Source: FEN-1073 sp050010135
GTDB lineage: Bacteria; Chloroflexota; Anaerolineae; Anaerolineales; RBG-16-64-43
Length of the DNA stretch: 18,327 nt
Direction: 5' to 3'
Assembly (NCBI GenBank): GCA_050010135.1
Contig: JBEKLP010000059.1
Span: forward strand, 1-18,327
Of this stretch, positions 6,822 through 13,124 are shown piece by piece. The notes beneath the pieces are model-generated. The model did no database searches and had not been told where the DNA came from. It saw nothing but the letters and a program-made list of their open reading frames with translations. The first letter of the stretch is position 1. The number at the start of each line of letters is the position of its first letter. A program made the position numbers and the translations under genes.

Positions 6822-7586
6822 ATGGATCGCCAGATCGAAAGCGTGATGAAACGGGGCCGGGGGTATTGGTTCGTGGACGGGTTCACCGAGATCTTGGCGG
6901 GAATATTGTTTATCCTGCTGGGAGGAATCACCCTGCTGAGCGGGATTGTGCCGCCTAGTTCGTTCCTCTCCCAATTTATCTCCCTCGCCGAGAGCGCGGC
7001 GATCGTAAAGTTTCTTGGGCTTATTCTCGCCGTTCTGGGGCTGTGGTGGTTGAAGGACCGGTTTACCTATCCGCGGACCGGATTTGTCCGGGAAAAAGGG
7101 GTGCCCAGGGCGCAATTGCTCGTTTTTCTGAGAAACGCCGTCCTAATCGCAATTCTCCCGATGATCGGATTGATCATCCCGCTCTTCCTCATACCGGCGG
7201 TTCGCGGAGCCATTTTTTCCATGCCCGTATGGTTCCCCCCGGTTCTGGGCATTTTCTGGGGGGCGTTGTGCATCCTTTTGGGTGAGTGGACCGCTCTCCG
7301 CAGGTTCCGGCTTTTGGGCGTGGTGATCATGCTGGCGGGAATCTCGATCGGCGCCTGGCAGCTGACCTTGGGTTTGCCGAACGTTCCGGCGGACGCATTG
7401 CGGGCCAATATCCTGAGTCCACTGCCGGATGTTCTATGGGCTCCTGTGGAAGAAAGCCTCAACCGGGTGCTTACCGGCGTGGGGCTCTTGACGCTGCTTT
7501 CCGGAATTGCATTTGCCGTCTCGGGGTTGGCGACCTTCCTGCGCTACCGCAAGGAAAATCCGGTTCCCTATCGGGAGGAATCATGA
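6822..7586 (+). CDS. Six-helix membrane protein, first gene of the ABC operon
   Basis: I recognise no named family in this 254-residue protein. Hydrophobic helices are predicted by eye at about 21-43, 60-77, 103-126, 133-154, 161-182 and 215-240. The ends and several loops are rich in basic residues. GGAGG (6813-6817) lies four bases before the ATG. Its stop codon overlaps the start of the regulator gene (ATGA at 7583-7586), so the two are translationally coupled. Its place between a regulated promoter, a DNA-binding protein and an ABC exporter suggests a sensor, accessory subunit or substrate-handling membrane partner. That role is inferred from position only. Confidence 0.72.
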   Translation: MDRQIESVMKRGRGYWFVDGFTEILAGILFILLGGITLLSGIVPPSSFLSQFISLAESAAIVKFLGLILAVLGLWWLKDRFTYPRTGFVREKGVPRAQLLVFLRNAVLIAILPMIGLIIPLFLIPAVRGAIFSMPVWFPPVLGIFWGALCILLGEWTALRRFRLLGVVIMLAGISIGAWQLTLGLPNVPADALRANILSPLPDVLWAPVEESLNRVLTGVGLLTLLSGIAFAVSGLATFLRYRKENPVPYREES

Positions 7587-7900
7587 CCGAGCCGCTGCGC
7601 AACCTCTCGGATTTGGATCGGGTGATTCACGAGCCGGCCCGGCTGCTGCTGGTGGCTTTGCTCTCGTCCGTGGAATCCGCGGACTTCCTGTTCCTGCTGA
7701 AGGAAAGCGGCCTGACCAAAGGGAATTTGTCCGTGCATCTCTCGCGGCTCGAAGAAGCGGGCTATCTGCGGGTGGAAAAAACCTTCCGCGGAAAGATTCC
7801 GCACACGGAATTCCGCCTCACGTCCAAAGGACGCTCGGCGTTCGATCAATATCGCAAAGATATGGGGCTGATTGTCAATCCGAAAAAGGTGCGGGGCTGA
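7583..7900 (+). CDS. Winged-helix transcriptional regulator
   Basis: This 105-residue protein is a single winged-helix domain of the HTH_34 / ArsR-MarR-like type. The opening LDRVIHEPARLLLVALL, the recognition-helix region LTKGNLSVHLSRLEEAGYL (about residues 44-62) and the wing RGKIPHTEFRLTSKGR are all characteristic. There is no ligand-binding or metal-binding domain and no cysteine, so it probably responds through a partner or another small ligand. It starts inside the stop codon of the membrane-protein gene (ATGA) and has its own GGGAGG at 7573-7578. The ABC ATPase gene starts 25 bases after it ends. It likely regulates its own operon through the repeat at 6775-6803. Confidence 0.86.
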   Translation: MTEPLRNLSDLDRVIHEPARLLLVALLSSVESADFLFLLKESGLTKGNLSVHLSRLEEAGYLRVEKTFRGKIPHTEFRLTSKGRSAFDQYRKDMGLIVNPKKVRG

Positions 7901-7925
7901 AGAACGAATCCCACAAAGGTGACCC

Positions 7926-8834
7926 ATGGAACTTGCCATCGAAACAATCGGTTTGTCAAAATTCTATGGTCCGGTGAAAGCCGTGGACTCGGTCAGCCTG
8001 CGCGTGGGGCGGGGGGAAATCTACGGGTTCCTCGGTTTGAACGGCGCGGGCAAGACCACCACCATCCGCGCGCTGCTCGGCATGATCCGTCCGAGTGCCG
8101 GTTCGGTGAGGGTTTTGGGACAGGCGGTGGGACCCAACGGACGCGGACCGTGGCGCAGCGTCGGCCACATGGTCGAAAGACCCTCGGCGTACCCGGAATT
8201 AAGCGTGCGCGAGAATCTCGAGGTTGCCCGCCGTCTGCATGGGCTTTCCGACCGGGGCGCGGTTTCCCGCGTCATCGAGCGCCTCGGCCTCGTCCACGAC
8301 GCGGACCGGAAAGCCGGCGCGCTTTCGACCGGAAACCTCCAGCGCCTGGGATTGGCGCGGGCACTTCTGCACGAGCCCGAGCTGGTCATCCTCGACGAAC
8401 CCGCCAGCGGCCTCGACCCGGCCGGCGTGGTGGAGATCCGCGAACTCCTGGCGGGCCTCGCCCGCGAGAAAGGCGTGACCGTGTTTATGTCGAGCCACAT
8501 TCTCACCGAGGTGGATCGCCTCGCCACGCGGATCGGAATCATCCACAAAGGACGCCTGATCGAGGAGCTCGAGGCAACACAAATGGAGGAATTGCGGTCG
8601 CGGCGGTTGGAAATCCAAGCCCGCGATCTGGAAGCGGCGCAACGCGCGCTCGTCCAGGCCGGATTTGCCGCGAAGGCCGGCGACAACGCAATTCTATTAA
8701 AGGAAGAGCGCGCCATCGCTGCGCCCGACGAGGTGGCGACACTGCTGGTCAACGCGGGAACGCCTCCCACCCGGCTGATGGTGGTACAAGAGGATCTGGA
8801 AGCATACTTCCTGCGATTGACGGGAGAAAAGTAA
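7926..8834 (+). CDS. ABC transporter ATP-binding protein, BcrA/LanF-like with E-loop
   Basis: This 302-residue ATPase drives an ABC-2 exporter at the inner face of the membrane. Walker A is GLNGAGKTT (37-45), Walker B is LVILDEP (153-159) and the switch histidine is His191 in MSSH. The signature motif is the unusual LSTGNLQ (133-139). Where most ABC ATPases have the Q-loop glutamine there is Glu84 in HMVERPSAYPELS, the E-loop known from lantibiotic-immunity LanF and bacitracin BcrA ATPases. The last 80 residues form the usual carboxy-terminal extension of that group. The start has AAAGGTGA about six bases upstream. The stop codon TAA (8832-8834) shares its last base with an ATG that opens a short frame through the repeat element. 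Confidence 0.92.
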   Translation: MELAIETIGLSKFYGPVKAVDSVSLRVGRGEIYGFLGLNGAGKTTTIRALLGMIRPSAGSVRVLGQAVGPNGRGPWRSVGHMVERPSAYPELSVRENLEVARRLHGLSDRGAVSRVIERLGLVHDADRKAGALSTGNLQRLGLARALLHEPELVILDEPASGLDPAGVVEIRELLAGLAREKGVTVFMSSHILTEVDRLATRIGIIHKGRLIEELEATQMEELRSRRLEIQARDLEAAQRALVQAGFAAKAGDNAILLKEERAIAAPDEVATLLVNAGTPPTRLMVVQEDLEAYFLRLTGEK

Positions 8835-9064
8835 TGATAGCCTTCCGTTACTTGTTCCAGGCAGTCAATGAAGAAGGTGGTCGAGCCCGCCCCGGCGCGG
8901 GGTGGGCTGGGGTAGCCCGCGAGTTGTTCGCGGGCGTATTGAGACCACTCCCAATTCAGCGAGTCAGTGGTCTCGCCCGCCCCGGCGCGGGGTGGGCCGG
9001 GGATACGGGCTCGCTACGCTTCGCCCTACTCGACCACCTTAAAATTGACGGAGGAAAATCATGA
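8834..9064 (+). CDS. Short coupled frame running through the repeat element
   Basis: An ATG overlaps the ATPase stop codon (TAATG) and opens a 76-codon frame that begins MIAFRYLFQAVNEEGG. It then reads through the whole double palindromic element as a low-complexity Arg/Gly/Ala stretch with the segment ARPGAGWAG twice, and stops with TGA at 9062-9064, inside the ATG of the permease (ATGA). It could be translated merely to carry ribosomes from the ATPase to the permease. The first 12 residues look like the start of an ABC-2 permease, so this may be a remnant. It is probably not a functional protein. Confidence 0.3.
   Translation: MIAFRYLFQAVNEEGGRARPGAGWAGVARELFAGVLRPLPIQRVSGLARPGAGWAGDTGSLRFALLDHLKIDGGKS
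8874..9040. repeat. Double palindromic repeat element (BIME/REP-like) inside the ABC operon
   Basis: A 12-bp perfect inverted repeat, AAGGTGGTCGAG (8874-8885) and CTCGACCACCTT (9029-9040), encloses two tandem units of about 71-72 bases (8877-8948 and 8967-9037). Each unit starts GTGGTC and ends GACCAC. Each carries an identical 23-base GC-rich imperfect palindrome (8885-8907 and 8975-8997) followed by a second stem: unit one has GCCCGCGA / TCGCGGGC (8915-8922 / 8928-8935), unit two a weaker one. The units are separated by 18 bases flanked by the inverted pair GAGACCACT / AGTGGTCTC. No duplication of target bases is evident. Confidence 0.85.
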
Positions 9065-9846
9065 ACGCCTTCTTTGCCGCGTTTTGGGCGGAAGCCCTCA
9101 AAGCGTATCGGTCCAGGGTGATCGGATTGTCCGTCGCCGTGGCCGCGATCCTGCCGCTCGTGGACGGCATGTTCATGCTCATCCTCAAGAATCCCGACCG
9201 CGCAAAGCAGATGGGGTTGATCGGCGCCAAGGCCCAGCTCGTCGCGGGCACCGCCACCTGGCCGAACTTCTATTACGTGCTGGTGATGACCGGCATCGCC
9301 GGGGCAATCCTGTTCGACTTCCTGGCGGCTTGGACCTTCGGCCGCGAATTTTCCGACCACACCGTCAAAGAGTTGCTGGCGCTGCCCACGCCGCGTGGAA
9401 CGATCGTGGCCGCGAAGTTTGTCCTGCTCGCGGTCTGGACGCAGGCGCTGGCGCTTTGGATTTTCGGACTGGGTCTCGTCATCGGCCGCGCCGTGGATAT
9501 TCCGGGCGGTTCCGCCCGCCTGGATGCGGCCTCCTTCGGAATATTTATGAGCGTTGCGTTCCTGAACTTCCTGCTGGTGCCATGGGTCGCCTACGTGGCC
9601 AGTTTGGGGCGCGGTTTTCTGCCGCCGATGGCGTGGATTTTCTTTGCGTTGGCATCCGCTCAATTGCTTCAAATCATGGGATGGGGGGAATGGTACCCTT
9701 GGGCCGTCCCGGCCTTGGTGGGCACATTGGTCGGGCCAAACGGCGGTTCGATCGGCGCGCACAGCGTGATCATGGTGGTGGCGGCGTGCGTTGCGGGGCT
9801 GGCCGCCACCTTCGCCTGGTGGCGCAGCGCGGACCAGGCGCGTTAG
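9061..9846 (+). CDS. ABC-2 type permease, BcrB/LanE-like
   Basis: This 261-residue membrane protein is the channel-forming partner of the upstream ATPase. It has about six helices (near residues 20-41, 68-92, 115-143, 158-182, 189-207 and 229-252). The early motif WTFGREFSDHTVKELLALPTP, with the conserved R-E-[FY]-x-x-x-T-[VL]-K pattern, is typical of bacitracin and lantibiotic immunity permeases. GGAGG at 9050-9054 supports the ATG at 9061. Substrate is unknown; the E-loop ATPase partner points to peptide-antibiotic or lipid-intermediate protection. The gap from the ATPase is taken up by the palindromic repeat, while the last 20 bases with the ribosome-binding site are intact. Confidence 0.85.
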   Translation: MNAFFAAFWAEALKAYRSRVIGLSVAVAAILPLVDGMFMLILKNPDRAKQMGLIGAKAQLVAGTATWPNFYYVLVMTGIAGAILFDFLAAWTFGREFSDHTVKELLALPTPRGTIVAAKFVLLAVWTQALALWIFGLGLVIGRAVDIPGGSARLDAASFGIFMSVAFLNFLLVPWVAYVASLGRGFLPPMAWIFFALASAQLLQIMGWGEWYPWAVPALVGTLVGPNGGSIGAHSVIMVVAACVAGLAATFAWWRSADQAR

Positions 9847-9850
9847 GCGG

Positions 9851-9879
9851 TTGCATCCAATCCATGGCGATACTATGAT
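9851..9879 (+). promoter_or_regulatory. Possible mscL promoter
   Basis: TATGAT (9874-9879) is one base from the consensus -10. TTGCAT (9851-9856) is a weak -35, with a 17-base spacer. It lies five bases after the permease stop codon, which suggests mscL is transcribed separately from the ABC operon. Confidence 0.35.
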
Positions 9880-9929
9880 GGGAGCGGCTGCGAACTTCCG
9901 AAGTTTCCTGTTCCGGAAAGGAGAAGATC

Positions 9930-10364
9930 ATGCTCAAAGATTTTAAAGATTTCATCATGCGTGGAAATGTCCTCGACCTGGCCGTGGCGTTCATCATCGG
10001 AGCGGCCTTCGGGAAGATCATCAGTTCGCTGGTCACCGATATCCTGATGCCCCCGATCGGATTGGTCTTTGGCAAGATGGATTTCAGCAGCCTGTATATT
10101 AATCTGTCGGGGACGCCGTATTCCAGTCTGGCGGCGGCGCAGGCTGCGGGCGCTGCGACGATTAATTATGGAATGTTTCTCAACAACGTGATCAACTTCG
10201 TAATTGTGGGGCTGGTGATATTCCTCATGGTTCGGGCGGCCAACAGCCTCCAGCGTTCCAAACCGGCCACGCCGACCACCAAGGAATGCCCGTATTGCCT
10301 TTCGAAAATTCCAATTAACGCCGTGCGATGCGCCTATTGCACATCGGAACTCAAGGGGAAATAA
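9930..10364 (+). CDS. mscL: Large-conductance mechanosensitive channel with zinc-ribbon-like tail
   Basis: MscL opens a large pore in the cytoplasmic membrane under tension and releases solutes during osmotic downshock. The 144-residue protein has the canonical start MLKDFKDFIMRGNVLDLAVA, the pore helix TM1 (about 15-43, with GAAFGKIISSLV) and TM2 (about 82-104, INFVIVGLVIFLMVRAAN). After TM2 the usual cytoplasmic helical bundle is replaced by a short tail with two CxxC knuckles, Cys120/Cys123 in CPYC and Cys134/Cys137 in CAYC, which resemble a zinc ribbon. Such tails occur in some bacterial MscL proteins. GGAAAGGAG lies about six bases before the ATG. No other osmotic gene is adjacent. Confidence 0.95.
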   Translation: MLKDFKDFIMRGNVLDLAVAFIIGAAFGKIISSLVTDILMPPIGLVFGKMDFSSLYINLSGTPYSSLAAAQAAGAATINYGMFLNNVINFVIVGLVIFLMVRAANSLQRSKPATPTTKECPYCLSKIPINAVRCAYCTSELKGK

Positions 10365-10799
10365 AAATAATTGTAATTCCACGGGCTGCTTTGCTGCGAC
10401 GAAGAAATTGTTCGCGGATTTCTGCAATTTTCAAAAATTATGTTTTGGTTCAACCGCGTCATCCGGTTTTTCCGAGATATCCGCGCACGGGATTTCCGAA
10501 GCCAGGCATTGATTAAAAATTGAACCAGTAGACTTGCCCATCTTTTTCACCGAAAAATTTTTATGATATAAACGCGATCACGAAGGTGATTGATGAGATG
10601 AGCGGGCGGGGAGATGTGAAAGCGCATAAGTTTTTTTGTGTACCCCCTCTCAGGAGGCGGCTGCGGGACGCATCCCACCGCCGACCAGCACGCGCTCCTG
10701 GCCGACCAACTGGGAAGGTACATCGCGCCGGTTGTCGGTTGGTCTTGATCCGAATCCTACGACCGCGAACGATTCCGAATCCGTAGACAGGAGTTGACT
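10365..10799 (+). other. Gene-free stretch with a possible coding remnant
   Basis: No intact gene is visible in these 435 bases. From GTG 10638 to TGA 10746-10748 a 36-codon frame reads GCGTHPTADQHALLADQLGR followed by YIAPVVGWS, which looks like the tail of a real protein. Some kinase and cyclase-associated regions end in a similar LxxYIGP stretch, but I cannot name it. The first part (10365-10585) is AT-rich. It contains a possible promoter, TTTTCA (10549-10554) and TATAAA with a 17-base spacer, ahead of the remnant. Confidence 0.3.
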
Positions 10800-11264
10800 A
10801 TGTCCGGTCCAATCGGTCAAACTTTAATCGCTCACTTGAACAGCGTGTTTATTGGACCCAATGGAGACTATCCGGCAACTCTCGAAGCGCTGGAGGGCGT
10901 GTCCGCAGAGAAAGCGCTTTGGAAACCGGCGTCGGAACGGAATTCCATCTGGCAGATCGTCGACCACCTAACCGCCTCCAAGCAATGGCAGATCGACATG
11001 CTCGAGAAGGGTCAAGCTTCCTCGCCGCCGTGGATCCAGCCCGAGGGCGATGAGACGGCATGGCGCGCGGCCGTCGCCCGGCTCCAGGACGCCCACGTTC
11101 GGCTGAAGATTGCGCTGGGGCGAGTTTCGGACGCCGATCTGCTCAAGCCCCAACCAGCCGAACAGAATCGAACCCTGCTGGAGTTGATTCTTTCCGCGAG
11201 TTCGGCCCACGAAGCGCACCACGGCGGTCAGATCGATTATCTCAAGGGTATTCAGGCCGGTTGA
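10800..11264 (+). CDS. DinB-family four-helix protein
   Basis: This 154-residue protein has the DinB/DUF664-type bundle with a putative metal site: His56 in IVDHLTASKQWQ, then His137 and His141 in SAHEAHHGGQIDYL, the typical H-x3-H-x-GQI ending. Early residues LIAHLNSVFIGPNGDYPATL fit helix one. Members are often thiol-dependent transferases or DNA-damage-induced proteins of unknown reaction. AGGAG at 10789-10793 lies six bases before the ATG at 10800; a TTG two codons earlier is less likely. It stands alone between mscL and the DUF5655 gene. Confidence 0.83.
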   Translation: MSGPIGQTLIAHLNSVFIGPNGDYPATLEALEGVSAEKALWKPASERNSIWQIVDHLTASKQWQIDMLEKGQASSPPWIQPEGDETAWRAAVARLQDAHVRLKIALGRVSDADLLKPQPAEQNRTLLELILSASSAHEAHHGGQIDYLKGIQAG

Positions 11265-11284
11265 AAGCCGCCGCAGGAGCCATG

Positions 11285-11440
11285 ATGTTTATCGGGTTAC
11301 CGCGCGTGCACGCACCCGTCGGTGGCGGGGACGAGCGAGTACATGTTGATCGTTTGTGGGAAGACCAAATCATAAAAACTCACATCACCCCGAATCCGGA
11401 ACCGATGCGTGATGCGGCCGGAGGAATCCGGCCGGAATAA
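11285..11440 (+). CDS. Short ORF of 51 residues, doubtful
   Basis: A frame starting MFIGLPRVHAPVGGGDERVH has AGGAG five bases upstream and follows the DinB gene by 20 bases. I recognise no family. Its end contains a perfect 8-bp stem, CGGCCGGA (11415-11422) and TCCGGCCG (11427-11434), with a GGAA tetraloop, so the DNA may have a structural role and the frame may be chance. An ATG one codon earlier (11282) is too near the ribosome-binding site. Confidence 0.25.
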   Translation: MFIGLPRVHAPVGGGDERVHVDRLWEDQIIKTHITPNPEPMRDAAGGIRPE

Positions 11441-11469
11441 ATTTCCGACACCGGTGCGGGTGGAGAGGT

Positions 11470-11862
11470 TTGCGGCGGTCCAGGCCGCCCGAAAGAGGCG
11501 CCATAAATAAAAACGCTGGTGAGTTTACAATTCAGGAATATTTTGAAGGCAAGGATCCGGCCGTCCGGAAAACGTACGACAAACTGTTGGAGGCTTTGCG
11601 GCGGATGGGACCGGTAGTCGCGCAGCCGAAGAAGACCTCGATCCACCTCGTCCGCAAGACGGCGTTTGCCGGGGTGGCGACCCGCAAGGATCATCTCCTG
11701 CTGACGATTAAAAGCGATCACAGACGGACGAGCCCGCGAGTGCGTAACACGGAACAGGTTTCGGCCGGCACCTTTCATCTGGAAGTGAAGCTGCTTTCGC
11801 CGGCCGAGGTCGACAGCGAACTGATCAGCTGGTTGCGGGAATCCTATGAGCTGAGCGCGTAG
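11470..11862 (+). CDS. DUF5655 domain protein (start codon uncertain)
   Basis: The recognisable part runs from KNAGEFTIQEYFEGKDPAVR to ELISWLRESYELSA and covers a full DUF5655 domain, a small alpha/beta domain related to the DUF1801 group; its function is not known. The stretch KTSIHLVRKTAFAGVATRKD is typical. The start is odd: no ATG, GTG or well-placed TTG precedes the conserved region. The only standard-type start is the TTG at 11470, and its nearest Shine-Dalgarno (GGAGAGG) is one base away, too close. An ATA at 11503 sits exactly where homologues begin and has AGAGG four bases upstream. With that start the protein is 119 residues rather than 130. Confidence 0.7.
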   Translation: MRRSRPPERGAINKNAGEFTIQEYFEGKDPAVRKTYDKLLEALRRMGPVVAQPKKTSIHLVRKTAFAGVATRKDHLLLTIKSDHRRTSPRVRNTEQVSAGTFHLEVKLLSPAEVDSELISWLRESYELSA

Positions 11863-11926
11863 CCTGCGCCGCCCGGCCGGGGACACGGGAAGCGCCGTTA
11901 TTCTTTGCGCTGAGGCGTAATCGATC

Positions 11927-12433
11927 ATGGATAATTTCCTTGCGGATCTTCAGTCTTGGCAAATATTTTATGCGACCGTCGCCGCGGCGTCCGCCACGCT
12001 GACGGGATTGCTGTTCGTATCGTTATCCCTGAACCGGGAGCGGCTCAAAGGCGTCCAGTCGGAAACCGTCGTTGGCATGGCGCGCCGCACGTTTGCCAAT
12101 TTCCTGTATGTATTGATGGTCTCGCTCGTATTCCTTTTTCCCCACCAATTGCCGATCAGCCTCACCGTCGCGCTCTTGGTTCTTGGAATTACCCGCGGAG
12201 CGGGTCTTTTACGGGAAGCGGCGGTTTTACGGAAAGCTCCCGCAAATCGCAGGGACAATCGCACCCTGTTCCGCGAGATCGGATTGCCGGCTGTCGCCTC
12301 CATCGGATTGATCCTCGTCGCCATCTACGTCGCCTTCGGGAAAACCGACGCCATGTACGGGCTGGTCATTGTCATCGCGGCTTTGCTGGGCAACGCCTGC
12401 TGGAACGCGTGGCTTCTTTTAATGGAAGAATAA
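11927..12433 (+). CDS. Four-helix membrane protein of unknown function
   Basis: This 168-residue protein opens LADLQSWQIFYATVAAASAT followed by LTGLLFVSLSLN, a motif seen in a widespread family of unnamed small membrane proteins, some labelled modulators of FtsH. Helices lie near residues 13-35, 56-91 (two, tightly spaced), 121-138 and 144-165. The loop at 96-118 is strongly basic and should face the cytoplasm. GAGG lies ten bases before the ATG at 11927, somewhat far. No partner gene is obvious. The function is unknown and I would not transfer the FtsH label. Confidence 0.65.
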   Translation: MDNFLADLQSWQIFYATVAAASATLTGLLFVSLSLNRERLKGVQSETVVGMARRTFANFLYVLMVSLVFLFPHQLPISLTVALLVLGITRGAGLLREAAVLRKAPANRRDNRTLFREIGLPAVASIGLILVAIYVAFGKTDAMYGLVIVIAALLGNACWNAWLLLMEE

Positions 12434-12610
12434 CCGCGGAAAACCTCGCCCGGATTTTATTTTTTTTCGGGAGGGAATTGCGTACGGACCGGGTTTTTGC
12501 GAATGATACCCGTTCGATTGTTCGCTGGAAGCCCTTCCCAAAGCACCGATCAGAAGACTATATAATTAAGAAACTTGCGGAGGAATGGCCGCCGGGAGGA
12601 GATACCCGTC

Positions 12611-13033
12611 ATGGAGATTCGACCTTTTGAAGATACGGACGAAGAGGCGGTAATCGCCCTCTGGGAGCGGTGCGGACTGCTCCGGCCGTGGAACGACCCG
12701 CACAAGGACATCGCCCGCAAACGCCTCCTCCAGCGGGAGCTGTTCCTTGTCGGAGTCGAGGGCTGCGCGATCACCGGGACGGTCATGGCGGGATACGACG
12801 GCCACCGCGGCTGGATCAATTACCTGGCCGTGGATCCGGTCCGGCGGCGCAAAGGCTTTGGCCGCGCGCTCGTCGAGCGGGCTGAACACCGGCTGATCGA
12901 ACTTGGATGCCCCAAGGTCAACCTGCAGGTGCGGCGCGAAAACCGAGAGGCGATGGCGTTCTACGAGTGTATCGGCTTTCGCGAGGACGCCGTAGCTAGC
13001 TTTGGCAAGCGGCTCGAGCGGGATGATAGATGA
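12611..13033 (+). CDS. ypeA: GNAT acetyltransferase, YpeA-like
   Basis: This 140-residue protein resembles E. coli YpeA closely in motif order: MEIRPFEDTDEEAVIALWER, then CGLLRPWNDPHKDI, GTVMAGYDGHRGWINYLAVD, the acetyl-CoA loop RRRKGFGRALVE (about 77-88) and finally CPKVNLQVRREN and GKRLERDD. It is a single GNAT domain using acetyl-CoA; the acceptor of YpeA is not established. GGGAGGAG about ten bases before the ATG at 12611 fixes the start; the frame continues upstream to a TTG at 12575 with no good site. A TATAAT at 12561-12566 may be part of its promoter, but no -35 is convincing. Confidence 0.85.
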   Translation: MEIRPFEDTDEEAVIALWERCGLLRPWNDPHKDIARKRLLQRELFLVGVEGCAITGTVMAGYDGHRGWINYLAVDPVRRRKGFGRALVERAEHRLIELGCPKVNLQVRRENREAMAFYECIGFREDAVASFGKRLERDDR

Positions 13034-13124
13034 GTTTCGTGGCCGCGCAGCCTTTTGCCCGATCCCAGATAACGAGAATTAATCTCCCTGGTCCGCAACC
13101 ACGCCCAGAGTTAAAGAGTCTTTG

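Noticed and set aside
6212..6931. A 239-codon minus-strand frame opposite the 182-residue membrane protein
   Set aside because: It crosses the strong plus-strand promoter and has antisense-like composition; the plus-strand reading gives clear transmembrane helices.
7919..8833. A long plus-strand frame overlapping the ABC ATPase
   Set aside because: It reads as Arg/Gly/Pro-rich nonsense across an ATPase with intact Walker motifs. Only the last part, after 8834, is of separate interest.
12446..12475. Intrinsic terminator after the four-helix membrane protein gene
   Set aside because: There is a run of T at about 12461-12470, but the stem CCCG/CGGG encloses the T run instead of preceding it.
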